Under the pieces are notes generated by a model. That model saw only the letters and a list, made by a program, of their open reading frames with translations, searched no databases and was not told the origin of the DNA. A stretch of DNA of 64,000 nucleotides from Actinomycetes bacterium (GTDB lineage: Bacteria > Actinomycetota > Acidimicrobiia > Acidimicrobiales > RAAP-2): the NCBI GenBank assembly GCA_021846325.1, contig JAJZBX010000009.1, positions 19,518-83,517 on the forward strand, read 5' to 3'. This document shows, one piece after another, positions 18,538-27,644 of this stretch. Every line of letters begins with the position of its first letter. Within the stretch, counting starts at the first letter, position 1. The position numbers were made by a program, and so were the translations under genes.

Positions 18538-19787
18538 TGACGTCGACGCGCTGGTCGGTGCTGCGATTCGTCGCGGGCCTCGGCGTCGTGGTCGCCCTGC
18601 TGACGTTCTGGGGCGGGTGGGCGCTGCCGGTGGTTATCTTCGCGATCATCTTGATGGTGGTGGGTCACGAGTTCGGTCACTTCGTGACGGCCAAGCGTGC
18701 GGGACTGTTGGTGAGCGACTTCTTCGTGGGGTTCGGACCGGTCGTGTGGGCAACGACCGTCGGCGAGACTCGATACGGACTGCGCTTGTTGCCGCTGGGT
18801 GGCTACGTGAAGGTGCCCGGTATGACCTGGGGTGAGCCGCTGGCCAGCGAACTCGAGGGTCGGACCTATCGAGCAGCGTCCTATCCGCGCAAGGTCCTCT
18901 TCGCGTCGGCGGGATCACTGACGCACATGGTGATGGCGCTCGTGTTGGCGTGGGCGTCGCTGACCTTTGTCGGACTGCCATCAGCGAGCCACATCGGCAT
19001 CGCCGGCTTCACCCACTGGGACGGTTACAAAGAAAACGCGGCCCAGCGAGCCGGACTGCAAGTCGGGGATCAAATCGTCTCGATCGACGGACGGCGTATC
19101 ACTGACGCCAACGTGCTGGTGAACATCGTGCACGATCACACGGGCCAGCGACTGCGAATCGTGGTGCAACGAAACGGACGTGACCGGACCCTCTACGCGG
19201 TACCGGTCGACGGCCGTCGTCTGCGGGCCGGCGGTCAACCGGTAGCGACCGGTACACATCCCGTGGGGTACCTCGGCGTGTCCCTGCAGGATCAGATCGT
19301 TCACGCCTCGTGGTTGGGCGCCATTCCGACGTCGATCGCCAAAGTCGGACAGACCATCGCCTTGGCGGCTAAAGGTATTGTGCACGTCTTCTCGCCCGGC
19401 GAGTTCGCGAGCCTGTTACACCAGGTGACCAACTCGGCGGCGGCATCCAACCCGACCGCGCAACTCAATCGCCCCCAGTCAATCGTGGGCGTCGTGCGCG
19501 TCGCGGTTCAAAGTACCCAGCTGGGCGTGGGCGTGTTGCTGGAGATCCTCATGATCGTGAACGTCTTTGTCGGACTCTTGAACATGGTCCCGATGCTGCC
19601 GCTGGACGGTGGCTACGTGCTGGTGGCGACCTACGAGCGACTCCGGAGCCGTCGCGGCCGGCCGTATCACGCCGACGTGAATCGCCTGACCCCGATCGTG
19701 TACGCCTTCGCTACGGTATTGCTCGTGCTCTTCGCGAGCACGTTGTACCTCGATATCGTTCACCCCGTGGCCAATCCTTTCCAGTAG
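18537..19787 (+). CDS. rseP: Site-2 (RseP/M50) intramembrane metalloprotease
   Basis: Zinc protease that cleaves membrane-spanning anti-sigma factors or signal peptides inside the bilayer. The 416-residue protein has the active-site HEFGH at H44-H48 in the first membrane region, a PDZ domain around 155-230 (AQRAGLQVGDQIVSIDGR), and the third zinc ligand in NMVPMLPLDGG. ATG 18537 overlaps the dxr stop as TGATG. In mycobacteria the dxr-rip1-ispG order is the same, so this is likely the Rip1 equivalent. Confidence 0.94.
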   Translation: MTSTRWSVLRFVAGLGVVVALLTFWGGWALPVVIFAIILMVVGHEFGHFVTAKRAGLLVSDFFVGFGPVVWATTVGETRYGLRLLPLGGYVKVPGMTWGEPLASELEGRTYRAASYPRKVLFASAGSLTHMVMALVLAWASLTFVGLPSASHIGIAGFTHWDGYKENAAQRAGLQVGDQIVSIDGRRITDANVLVNIVHDHTGQRLRIVVQRNGRDRTLYAVPVDGRRLRAGGQPVATGTHPVGYLGVSLQDQIVHASWLGAIPTSIAKVGQTIALAAKGIVHVFSPGEFASLLHQVTNSAAASNPTAQLNRPQSIVGVVRVAVQSTQLGVGVLLEILMIVNVFVGLLNMVPMLPLDGGYVLVATYERLRSRRGRPYHADVNRLTPIVYAFATVLLVLFASTLYLDIVHPVANPFQ

Positions 19788-19824
19788 CGCTCGCGCGGTC
19801 GCGTCGAGACGGCAGAATGGGTAC

Positions 19825-21057
19825 ATGGACGTAACCGCGAGCCCCCTCACCCAACGACGACCGACGCGCCAAATAGTCGTGGGCACGGTCAAGGTTGGCG
19901 GGGGGGCACCGATCTCGGTTCAGTCCATGACGACGACCAAGACCGCGGACGTCGACGGTACCCTCCAACAGATCTACGCGCTCGCGGCGGCCGGGGCGGA
20001 CATCGTTCGCTGTACGTGCAACGAGCGGGCGGCCGCCGAGGGGCTCGCCCAGATTGTCCCGCGCTCACCGGTCCCCATCATCGCCGACATCCACTTCCAC
20101 GTGGAAATGGCGCTGGCCGCGCTCGAGGCGGGGGTGCAGGGACTACGTCTCAACCCGGGCAACCTTCGCAAACCTGAAGAAATCAAACTCGTGGCCAGTG
20201 AGGCGCGCGATCGAGGCGTGCCAATTCGCATTGGGGTGAACGCGGGTAGCCTGCACCCTGAGATTTATGAACGCTTTGGTGGCGCGACGCCGGAGGCGCT
20301 GGTGGAGTCGGCCCGTCTCGAGTTGGCCTACTTCGACGAAGTTGATTTTCACGACGTCAAGATCTCGGTGAAGGCCTCATCCGTCGCGACCATGATCGCG
20401 GCGTACCGGCTGGCGTCGGCCACCTTTGACTACCCCCTGCACCTAGGGGTCACCGAGGCCGGACCCCTGCCCGGCGGACTCATCAAGGGCACCGCCGGCA
20501 TCGCAACCCTGCTCGCCGAAGGGATCGGTGACACACTGCGCTATTCGCTCACCGCGGATCCGGTCGAGGAGGCCCGCGCCGGACGCCAACTACTCGAAGC
20601 GCTGGGACTGCGCGAGCGCCGAGGGCTCGACTTGATAGCCTGCCCCAGCTGCGGACGAGCCGAAGTCGACGTCATCCGCGTGGCGACCGAGGCTCAAGCG
20701 GCACTCAGCGCCCTCGACTTGCCGATTCAGGTGGCCGTGATGGGCTGCGTGGTCAATGGGCCGGGCGAGGCGCGCCACGCCGACCTTGGTATCGCCGCCG
20801 GCAAGCACCGGGGCCACCTCTTCATTCAAGGTGAGATCGTTCGAGTGGTGCCCGAAGCCGACATGGTCGAAGCCCTCGTGGACGAGGCCAAGAAGATTGC
20901 GGCCGAGGGCGTCACGGCTCGGCTCGCGGCGCGCGACCGGTCGGCCGCGGCCGAGGCCGCCGCCGACCGGGCGCTGCTGCTCGACGATCAAGGCACCGAC
21001 GTGAACCACGCGGGGGAGCGAATTGAGCGGATCCGACGTCGCGCGGACCGAGCGTGA
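19825..21057 (+). CDS. ispG: 4-hydroxy-3-methylbut-2-enyl diphosphate synthase
   Basis: Iron-sulfur reductase of the MEP pathway. 410 residues with a TIM-barrel half (QSMTTTKTADVDGTL, ADIHFH) and a cluster domain in which the 4Fe-4S ligands are C273 and C276 (CPSCGR) and C308 (MGCVVNGPGE, with the fourth ligand E315). The C-terminus has about 40 extra Ala/Arg-rich residues. ATG 19825 has CAGAAT ending six bases upstream, a weaker version of the leaderless -10 pattern, and no Shine-Dalgarno sequence. Confidence 0.96.
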   Translation: MDVTASPLTQRRPTRQIVVGTVKVGGGAPISVQSMTTTKTADVDGTLQQIYALAAAGADIVRCTCNERAAAEGLAQIVPRSPVPIIADIHFHVEMALAALEAGVQGLRLNPGNLRKPEEIKLVASEARDRGVPIRIGVNAGSLHPEIYERFGGATPEALVESARLELAYFDEVDFHDVKISVKASSVATMIAAYRLASATFDYPLHLGVTEAGPLPGGLIKGTAGIATLLAEGIGDTLRYSLTADPVEEARAGRQLLEALGLRERRGLDLIACPSCGRAEVDVIRVATEAQAALSALDLPIQVAVMGCVVNGPGEARHADLGIAAGKHRGHLFIQGEIVRVVPEADMVEALVDEAKKIAAEGVTARLAARDRSAAAEAAADRALLLDDQGTDVNHAGERIERIRRRADRA

Positions 21058-21096
21058 GGCTTCGCTAGGATTTCGCCACCCCTACCAAGGAGAGTC

Positions 21097-22506
21097 GTGG
21101 CCTCACCGAACGCCCTCACCTCACAAGACGACGACTTTCCTCGCTGGTATCAAGACGTCGTAGCCAAGGCCGAGATGGCCGATAACGGTCCGGTGCGCGG
21201 CACCATGGTGATCCGGCCCTACGGGTACGCGATCTGGGAACGTATGCAGAACGAATTGGACGCGCGCATCAAGGCCGCGGGGGCGCAGAACGCGTACTTC
21301 CCCTTGTTCATCCCCGAGAGCTACTTTGCGCGTGAGGCCGAACACGTGGAGGGCTTCAGTCCGGAATTGGCCGTCGTCACCCACGCCGGCGGTGCGGACC
21401 TGACCGAGCCGATCGTGGTGCGACCGACGTCGGAAACCGTGATCGGTGAGTTCATGGCGAAGTGGGTTCAGAGCTACCGCGACCTCCCGCTCCTGCTCAA
21501 CCAGTGGGCGAACGTGGTGCGCTGGGAACTGCGGCCGCGTCTCTTCCTACGCTCGTCGGAGTTCTTGTGGCAGGAGGGACACACCGCGCACGCCTCGTAC
21601 GAGGAAGCCGCGTCGTACGCACGGCGGATCCACCTCGAGACGTACCTCGACTTCATCGTCAACGTCATGGCCGTGCCGGCGCTGGCCGGCATCAAGCCGC
21701 CGCGTGAGCGTTTCGCTGGCGCGATCAACTCACTGACGTGCGAGGCGATGATGCGCGACGGCAAGGCGTTGCAGATGTCCACGAGTCACGAGCTCGGGCA
21801 GAACTTCGCCCGCGCCTTCGGCATCGTCTTTCAGAGTGAGGACGGCCAGTCCGAGGTGTGTCACACGACGTCGTGGGGTGCCTCGACTCGACTGGTGGGG
21901 GGTCTGATCATGGCCCACGGCGACGATCGCGGCCTGGTCGTGCCGCCCCGGTTGGCTCCGGTGCAGGCCGTAGTCATTGCGGTACGAGAGGACAACGACG
22001 TGCTGGACGCGTGCGGTTCTGTCAACGCCGCACTGCAGCGGGCGGGTGTCAAGTCGGTGATCGATCGAGGTCGAGGATCCTTCGGGCGACGGGTCACGGA
22101 CTGGGAGATCAAGGGCGTGCCCCTGCGCGTCGAAATTGGACCCCGTGACCTGGCGAACCAGGTCGCGACGATCGTTCGTCGCGACGACGGCGCCAAGGTT
22201 GTTGTCGGGCTCAACGACCTTGCGTCCACCGCGTTGACGTTGCTCGACGAACAGCAGGCCCAGCTCTTGGCGCTGGCCACGACGCGCCGTGACGAGGCAA
22301 CCACGGACGTCGAAACTATTGAGGACGCGATCGCGGCGGCCCAGAGCGGTTTCGCGCGTATCGAGTGGCGTCACCTCGGCGAGTCGGGTGAAGACCAACT
22401 CAACGAGGTGGCGGTGTCGGTGCGCTGCCTTCAGCGCCCAGACGGGACAACGCCCCAGAATCCGGACGAGGACAACCTGATCGCGGTGGTGGCCAAGTCG
22501 TACTGA
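21097..22506 (+). CDS. proS: Prolyl-tRNA synthetase, archaeal/eukaryotic type
   Basis: Class II synthetase charging tRNA-Pro. The 469 residues lack the large editing insertion of E. coli-type ProRS. Motif 2/3 elements (VRPTSETVIGEF, RWELRPRLFLRSSEFLWQEGH, THELGQNFARAFGI-like region) match the archaeal/eukaryotic type. The chain ends in a free tyrosine (VVAKSY), which in the Thermus enzyme reaches into the active site. The four-cysteine zinc site of the C-terminal domain is not preserved: only one cysteine, in SVRCLQRP, remains in the last 60 residues. GTG 21097 has AAGGAGA at proper distance. It lies before rimP-nusA, the usual actinobacterial place. Confidence 0.95.
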   Translation: MASPNALTSQDDDFPRWYQDVVAKAEMADNGPVRGTMVIRPYGYAIWERMQNELDARIKAAGAQNAYFPLFIPESYFAREAEHVEGFSPELAVVTHAGGADLTEPIVVRPTSETVIGEFMAKWVQSYRDLPLLLNQWANVVRWELRPRLFLRSSEFLWQEGHTAHASYEEAASYARRIHLETYLDFIVNVMAVPALAGIKPPRERFAGAINSLTCEAMMRDGKALQMSTSHELGQNFARAFGIVFQSEDGQSEVCHTTSWGASTRLVGGLIMAHGDDRGLVVPPRLAPVQAVVIAVREDNDVLDACGSVNAALQRAGVKSVIDRGRGSFGRRVTDWEIKGVPLRVEIGPRDLANQVATIVRRDDGAKVVVGLNDLASTALTLLDEQQAQLLALATTRRDEATTDVETIEDAIAAAQSGFARIEWRHLGESGEDQLNEVAVSVRCLQRPDGTTPQNPDEDNLIAVVAKSY

Positions 22507-22527
22507 ACGACCGCCACCAGCAAAAAG

Positions 22528-22543
22528 GGCCAAACGGTTGGCC
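22528..22543. repeat. Palindrome after proS
   Basis: GGCCAA-ACGG-TTGGCC, 21 bases after the proS stop. There is no T run on the plus strand; on the minus strand it is followed by a T run, but no minus-strand gene ends here. Confidence 0.4.
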
Positions 22544-22565
22544 GTCGGAGCGTTGAGCGGCGGCG

Positions 22566-22595
22566 TTGCCCGCGACGGGTTGAGACTGCTACACT
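22566..22595 (+). promoter_or_regulatory. Promoter of the rimP-nusA-infB operon
   Basis: TTGCCC (22566-22571), an 18-base spacer and TACACT (22590-22595) give a good sigma-70-type promoter, with the start expected near 22602. It sits 90 bases before rimP and only about 30 bases before an intrinsic terminator, so the operon appears to have an attenuated leader. Confidence 0.6.
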
Positions 22596-22632
22596 GAATC
22601 GACAGTCCGCCAAGGACGTTTGGACTCGTTTA

Positions 22633-22659
22633 AGCGCGGGCCTCGGGCCCGCGCTTTTT
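22633..22659 (+). terminator. Intrinsic terminator / attenuator before rimP
   Basis: Perfect 10-bp stem AGCGCGGGCC / GGCCCGCGCT with a 3-base loop followed by TTTTT, the clearest intrinsic terminator in the window. It may end proS transcripts, but as it lies inside the leader predicted from the promoter at 22566 it could also attenuate rimP-nusA-infB. Confidence 0.85.
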
Positions 22660-22692
22660 CGTTGTCCCCGGCGACGCAGAGAGGAGATGACC

Positions 22693-23184
22693 ATGGATCT
22701 GGAGACACCCGTGGGATCACTCCTAGCCTCCCTGGGACTGGAACTTTACGATCTCGAGCTCGTCGCGGGATCCCTCAACGTGGTCGTAAGACGCGAGGGT
22801 GGCGTTGACGTGGACAGCCTGGCGCGCGCGAGTCGCGCCATCTCGGGCTGGCTCGATGAACACGATCCGATCGCGGGGCACTACACCCTCGACGTATCCA
22901 GTCCGGGTTTGGAGCGACGTCTGCGTACGCCGGCCCACTTCGCGAGCGCCGTTGGTGAAGTCGTGACGTTGCGCGAGCATCGCGACGCCAGCGCCACCAG
23001 GCGGCTCGAAGGCGTTGTCGTGCGCACTGACGAGGATTCGGTGACCCTGGACGACGCCGAGCACGGTGAAATCACCGTGCGATTCGACGCCATTGAGCGG
23101 GGCCGAACCGTCTTTCACTGGGGGCCCGACGTGACGGCTCCGAAGCGGTCCACTGCTTCGACGGCGAGCAAGAGAGGCAAGTGA
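22693..23184 (+). CDS. rimP: Ribosome maturation factor RimP
   Basis: Helps 30S subunit assembly. 163 residues with the two-domain RimP pattern: LGLELYDLELV, then LDVSSPGLERRLRTPAHF and a C-terminal Sm-like domain. ATG 22693 is preferred over ATG 22687 because GAGGAG at 22681-22686 abuts the latter but lies six bases from the former. The first gene of rimP-nusA-ylxR-infB; its stop overlaps nusA as TGATG. Confidence 0.94.
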   Translation: MDLETPVGSLLASLGLELYDLELVAGSLNVVVRREGGVDVDSLARASRAISGWLDEHDPIAGHYTLDVSSPGLERRLRTPAHFASAVGEVVTLREHRDASATRRLEGVVVRTDEDSVTLDDAEHGEITVRFDAIERGRTVFHWGPDVTAPKRSTASTASKRGK

Positions 23185-24287
23185 TGGCCAACTTTGAATT
23201 TCTCGAAGCGCTGGGACAGATCGCCCGCGACCAGAATATCGACGAGGGCGAATTGCTCATCGCCTTGGCCAACGCGCTGCTCGCGGCCTACAAGCGTCGT
23301 CCGGACTCGGCCGAAGATGCCGAAGTCGAGATCAATCCCGAGACCGGCGAAATCAAGGTGTGGGGCCTCGAGCTCGACGTCGAGGGCACCGTAACTCGCG
23401 AGTGGGACGCCACCCCCGAAGACTTTGGCCGGATTGCCGCGCAGACGGCGAAACAAGTCCTCATGCAGTTGATCCGCGACATCCAACGGCGCCAGATGTA
23501 TGAGGAGTTCGCGAATCGCGAAGGCGACATCGTCTCGGGCACGGTGCAGCAGAACGACAATCGCTACACGCTGTTGGACCTCGGTAGGGTCGAGGCGCTC
23601 TTGCCGCAGGCCGAGCAGATTGCCTTCGAGCGCTACGATCACGGTGCTCGAATTAAGGTGTACATCGTCGAGGTTCGCAAAACCAACAAGGGTCCACAGA
23701 TCGTCGTGAGCCGGACGCACCCGGCGCTGGTCGCCAAGCTGTTCGAAATCGAAGTACCCGAAATTGCCAACGGCATCGTCGAAATCAAGGCGATCGCGAG
23801 GGAGCCCGGTCATCGCTCCAAGATCGCCGTGGCGTCCAATGACGCCATGGTCGACCCAGTTGGAGCGTGCGTCGGCGCACGGGGCTCGCGGGTCCGCAAC
23901 ATCACGAACGAGCTTCGATCCGAACGCATCGACGTCGTGCCCTATAGCGATGACCCCGTCGCCTTCATCCAGGCCGCCCTGGCGCCGGCGCGGGTGCGTG
24001 AGGTTCAGCTCGACGACGACCAGGGAATCGCAACGGTGATCGTGCACGATCAGCAGTTGTCGCTGGCCATTGGCAAAGAGGGCCAAAACGCACGCCTCGC
24101 CGCTCGTTTGACTGGTTGGCGTATCGATATCCGCTCCGAGAACGAGGGGGTCGAAGAAGAGGTCGTCGACGAAGTGTGGACCGAAAACGACGTCGTGGTT
24201 GACGAGACGGTCCACGTGGAGAACGTCGGCGGCGAGCACCTGGCGTCAACCGACGGGTCGGTGCCCGCACTGGAGGATCAGGCATAG
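23184..24287 (+). CDS. nusA: Transcription termination/antitermination factor NusA
   Basis: RNA-polymerase-binding elongation factor. 367 residues: N-terminal polymerase-binding domain (1-125), S1 domain (about 135-200, [21 protein letters not shown]), and two KH domains with [17 protein letters not shown] and [19 protein letters not shown]. The C-terminal acidic repeats of E. coli NusA are absent, as usual in actinobacteria; instead a short Glu/Val-rich tail follows. ATG 23184 overlaps the rimP TGA. It may control its own operon through the leader terminator. Confidence 0.97.
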   Translation: MANFEFLEALGQIARDQNIDEGELLIALANALLAAYKRRPDSAEDAEVEINPETGEIKVWGLELDVEGTVTREWDATPEDFGRIAAQTAKQVLMQLIRDIQRRQMYEEFANREGDIVSGTVQQNDNRYTLLDLGRVEALLPQAEQIAFERYDHGARIKVYIVEVRKTNKGPQIVVSRTHPALVAKLFEIEVPEIANGIVEIKAIAREPGHRSKIAVASNDAMVDPVGACVGARGSRVRNITNELRSERIDVVPYSDDPVAFIQAALAPARVREVQLDDDQGIATVIVHDQQLSLAIGKEGQNARLAARLTGWRIDIRSENEGVEEEVVDEVWTENDVVVDETVHVENVGGEHLASTDGSVPALEDQA

Positions 24288-24298
24288 CGCCCCGTCGG

Positions 24299-24550
24299 AT
24301 GTGCGTCGTTTGCCGCTCGAGGCAAGCGGACACGTCGCTGCGGCGAGCTGGTCGGTGCAGCGACGGTACGTGGTACCTGGGCCGTGGCAATGGCCGAGGC
24401 GTGTGGTGGTGTCGCGACGGTGGTTGCGTCGCTCGACTGGGGTCGAGAGCGCTGTCGCGAGCGTTGCGGGTCGAGTTGTCCGCGGCCGATGTGGATGACC
24501 TGGTGGTGCTCGCTGGCCACGGGGCGGGTTCGCCGGGGCCGGGGTTGTGA
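24299..24550 (+). CDS. ylxR: YlxR-family (DUF448) RNA-binding protein
   Basis: Small basic protein between nusA and infB, the conserved place of YlxR. It shows the fold pattern MCVVCRSRQ, GRGNGRGVWWC and CVARLGSRALSRAL. The visible ATG 24299 gives 83 residues but leaves out the two arginines that normally precede the first Cys (PRRMCVVC); the frame is open further back to an ATA at 24284 that overlaps the nusA TAG, so initiation at a rare ATA codon is possible but unproved. The GRGxxxC loop is retained. Confidence 0.85.
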   Translation: MCVVCRSRQADTSLRRAGRCSDGTWYLGRGNGRGVWWCRDGGCVARLGSRALSRALRVELSAADVDDLVVLAGHGAGSPGPGL

Positions 24551-24563
24551 AAGAATGTGAGAC

Positions 24564-24582
24564 TGTGCGCGCGACGCGCACA
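24564..24582 (+). repeat. Hairpin in the infB leader
   Basis: Perfect 8-bp stem TGTGCGCG / CGCGCACA with loop CGA, between ylxR and infB and 18 bases before the infB TTG. No T run follows. It might be an RNA-processing or weak terminator structure. Confidence 0.5.
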
Positions 24583-24600
24583 TCGAAGTAAGGGAACGTT

Positions 24601-27282
24601 TTGGCGCTGAAGAAGATCCGGGTACACGAGCTCTCGAAAGAGCTCGGGATGACGAGCAAGGAGTTGCTGGCGCTCGCTCAGAAATTGGGTATCGGCGCGT
24701 CGAGCCCGTCGGCGTCGATCGAAGACGCACAGGCAGACCGCATTCGGCGACGAGCCGACGCGGACGGCCTGCGCCGCTCCGTCCAGCCCGAGGAGTCCAA
24801 GGGCAAGTCCCCACGGGTGACCAAAACCTCCGCCGACGCCGATGTGACGACGTCCGCTGCGCCGGCCGCCGTCGCTGCCCCGAGCGCCACCGCTGAGTCG
24901 TCGGCGCCGCCCGCGGCGCCGGTACCCCCGACGCCACCGCCCGCGGCGCCGGTCGAGAGCGAGATCGTCGACGCCCCCCGCGTGGTGCGCAGCCGCGCCA
25001 CCGTCCCCAAGCCCGTGCCTACGCGTACGGTCTCCCCAGACGGTCCGACCACGATTCGCCCGACGCAACGTCCCTCGACGGGCGACGGTGGTGACTCGTC
25101 GCAGCCGAGGCGTCCGCCACTATCGATGAGTGGCCGCCCCATTCCGCCGCCCCCCGGACGCCCACTTAGCCCTTCGGGCCGTCCCATCCCACCACCTCCC
25201 GGTGTTCGACGTCCCGTCAGTGGTGCGCCCAGTCGACCGGGCGGTCCCGGCGCGCGACCGACGTCGCGACCATCGGGGCCATTGCGATCTGGTGCGCCGC
25301 GCACCGGTGGCACCGGCTTTGGCGGTCCGAGAACCGGTCCCGGTTCGAGCGCCCCTTCGACACCGGGTCGCCCACCGGCTCGCGGGTCGGGCGGACCACG
25401 CGGATCCCAGCGCAAGGCGACTCGACGGCGCCGGCGCACCATTGAGGAGCTCGAGCCAACGCAGATGACGACGTGGCAACCGAGCAGTGCACCGGTGCCC
25501 GACGGCGAAATCATTATCGAGCGTGGCTCGACGGCCAAGGACGTTGGACCCAAGCTCAATCGCAGTGCCGCGGACATCATTCGATTCCTCTTCTTGCAGG
25601 GCGAAATCGTGACGGCGGTGCAGGGACTCTCCGACGACATGATCGAGTTGTACGCGGCGGAGGTTGGCGCGTCGGTGCGCATGGTCGACCCCGGTGAACA
25701 ACAAGAGGCGGCCCTCCTCGCTAAATTCTTCGACGAAGACGACCTCGACGACGAAATCGCGGCCGCTCCGCGGCCGCCCGTGGTGACCGTCATGGGCCAC
25801 GTCGACCACGGCAAGACCAAACTCCTCGACCAGATTCGAAAGACCAATGTCGTGGCCGGCGAAGCGGGGGGCATTACCCAGCACATCGGGGCCTACACCG
25901 TGTCGTGGCGCGGCCGGACCATCGCGTTCCTTGATACGCCCGGTCACGAAGCTTTTACCGCTATGCGGGCCCGCGGAGCCAAGGTCACCGATATCGTCAT
26001 TCTGGTCGTGGCGGCCGACGACGGCGTGATGCCCCAGACGGTTGAGGCCATCGACCACGCCAAGGCCGCGGGAGTGGCGATCATCGTGGCGCTGAACAAG
26101 ATCGATCGTGCGGACGCGAACCCGGATCGGGTGCTCCAGCAGATCAGTGAACGAGGTTTGGTGCCCGAGAAGTGGGGCGGGGACACCATCTGCGTCGAGA
26201 TCTCCGCGCTGCAGGGCATTGGGATCGATGAATTGCTCGAACAGGTGCTGCTGGTCGCCGACGTGAGCGAACTCGTGGCCCGGCCGACGGGGCGTGCGGT
26301 GGGCACAGTGCTCGAGGCCAACCTCGAAGTCGGTCGGGGACCGGTCGCCACGGTCATGGTCCAAAAGGGACTGCTCGAAGTCGGCGATCCGGTGGTCGCT
26401 GGTGCCGCCTACGGCAAGGTCAAAGCGCTCATCAACGACCAGGGTCGACCGATCAAGTCGGCCGGCCCGTCGACACCGGTGCAGGTGCTGGGATTCAGCG
26501 AGCCACCGCTCGCCGGTGACGAGATGCGCGTGGCCGACGACCTCGGCCACGCCCGCTCACTGGCCGAAGCCCGCGCCCAGCGCGTGCGCCTCGTTGGCCA
26601 CCAGCCGGTGGCCTCCTCGAGCGGCGCGCGGTTGGAGGACCTGTTCGAGCAGATTCAGCGAGGCGAGACCGCAACACTGAACGTCGTGCTGAAGGCCGAC
26701 GTGCAAGGCTCGCTCGAAGCGTGTACCGAGTCACTTCGCAAACTCGAGCGCGACGACGTGAAACTGGTCATCGTGCACCGAGGGGTGGGGGGCATTACCG
26801 AGAACGACGTTCAGTTGGCCAAGGCCTCGAGCGCGACGATTATTGGATTTAACGTTCGCCCCGATCGGCGAAGTCGCGAGTTGGCCGAGTCCGAGGGCGT
26901 GGAAATTCGGACCTACGAGATCATCTACAAGTTGATCGAGGAGATCGAGGCCGCGATGCTAGGCCTGCTTTCGCCGGTCTTCGAAGAGGTCGTAACGGGC
27001 GAAGCGGAGGTACGCGAGATCTTCCGCGTGCCCAAGATCGGCGCCATCGCGGGCTGCTTCGTGCGAGAAGGTGTTATCACGCGCGGCTCCAAGGTTCGCT
27101 TCCTACGCGAGGGCACGGTGATCTGGAAGGGGACGATCACGTCGTTGCGTCGCTTCAAAGATGACGCTCGAGAGGTCCAGGCCGGCTACGAGTGCGGCAT
27201 TGGACTGTCTGACTACCAGGACTTGAAAGACGGCGACGTGATCGAGACGTACGACGAGCGCGAGATCCCGCGCACGGTGTAG
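24601..27282 (+). CDS. infB: Translation initiation factor IF-2
   Basis: GTPase that places initiator tRNA on the ribosome. 893 residues: an N-terminal IF2N domain ([20 protein letters not shown]), a long Pro/Gly/Arg-rich disordered linker (about 60-290), a second IF2N domain, the G domain with GHVDHGKT at about 399-406, DTPGHEAF and NKID, and C-terminal domains II-IV. The start is TTG 24601 with AAGGGA upstream; the protein begins exactly as other IF-2s do. Linker repeats are built of Pro-Ser-Gly-Arg-Pro units. The next gene begins two bases after the stop. Confidence 0.97.
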   Translation: MALKKIRVHELSKELGMTSKELLALAQKLGIGASSPSASIEDAQADRIRRRADADGLRRSVQPEESKGKSPRVTKTSADADVTTSAAPAAVAAPSATAESSAPPAAPVPPTPPPAAPVESEIVDAPRVVRSRATVPKPVPTRTVSPDGPTTIRPTQRPSTGDGGDSSQPRRPPLSMSGRPIPPPPGRPLSPSGRPIPPPPGVRRPVSGAPSRPGGPGARPTSRPSGPLRSGAPRTGGTGFGGPRTGPGSSAPSTPGRPPARGSGGPRGSQRKATRRRRRTIEELEPTQMTTWQPSSAPVPDGEIIIERGSTAKDVGPKLNRSAADIIRFLFLQGEIVTAVQGLSDDMIELYAAEVGASVRMVDPGEQQEAALLAKFFDEDDLDDEIAAAPRPPVVTVMGHVDHGKTKLLDQIRKTNVVAGEAGGITQHIGAYTVSWRGRTIAFLDTPGHEAFTAMRARGAKVTDIVILVVAADDGVMPQTVEAIDHAKAAGVAIIVALNKIDRADANPDRVLQQISERGLVPEKWGGDTICVEISALQGIGIDELLEQVLLVADVSELVARPTGRAVGTVLEANLEVGRGPVATVMVQKGLLEVGDPVVAGAAYGKVKALINDQGRPIKSAGPSTPVQVLGFSEPPLAGDEMRVADDLGHARSLAEARAQRVRLVGHQPVASSSGARLEDLFEQIQRGETATLNVVLKADVQGSLEACTESLRKLERDDVKLVIVHRGVGGITENDVQLAKASSATIIGFNVRPDRRSRELAESEGVEIRTYEIIYKLIEEIEAAMLGLLSPVFEEVVTGEAEVREIFRVPKIGAIAGCFVREGVITRGSKVRFLREGTVIWKGTITSLRRFKDDAREVQAGYECGIGLSDYQDLKDGDVIETYDEREIPRTV

Positions 27283-27284
27283 CT

Positions 27285-27644
27285 ATGGCTCACGCGAGCG
27301 GACACCACGCGTATCCGCGCACGGCACGGGTGAATCAGATCCTGCGCGAGATCATCTCGGATGAACTGGTGCGACTCTCGGACTTCGATGAGGACTTGGG
27401 TCTCTTGACGGTCACCGGTGTCGATACGTCGAGCGATCTACGTCAGGCGGTGGTGTTCTTCGACTCACTCACCGAGGCGGCGGGCGCGGCCCTCGAAGAG
27501 CATCGCCGTCAACTGCAAGACGCGGTGAACCTCCAGACCCGTCTGAAGCGGACGCCGAAGCTGTCCTTTCGAGCTGATCCAGCGGTGGCTCGGGGCGAAG
27601 CAGTCGAGGAGATACTGCGTCGCCAACGTGACGATGACGACTAG
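27285..27644 (+). CDS. rbfA: Ribosome-binding factor A
   Basis: Cold-shock 30S maturation factor with a KH-like fold. 119 residues, including TARVNQILREIISDELVRLSD, LLTVTGVDTSSDLRQAVVFF and LKRTPKLSFRADP. It ends in a short acidic tail. Located between infB and truB, its standard partners, and its 3' end overlaps truB by 11 bases. Confidence 0.95.
   Translation: MAHASGHHAYPRTARVNQILREIISDELVRLSDFDEDLGLLTVTGVDTSSDLRQAVVFFDSLTEAAGAALEEHRRQLQDAVNLQTRLKRTPKLSFRADPAVARGEAVEEILRRQRDDDD

Noticed and set aside
22528..22543. Terminator of proS
   Set aside because: Palindrome without a T run on the plus strand; the terminator at 22633-22659 is far stronger.
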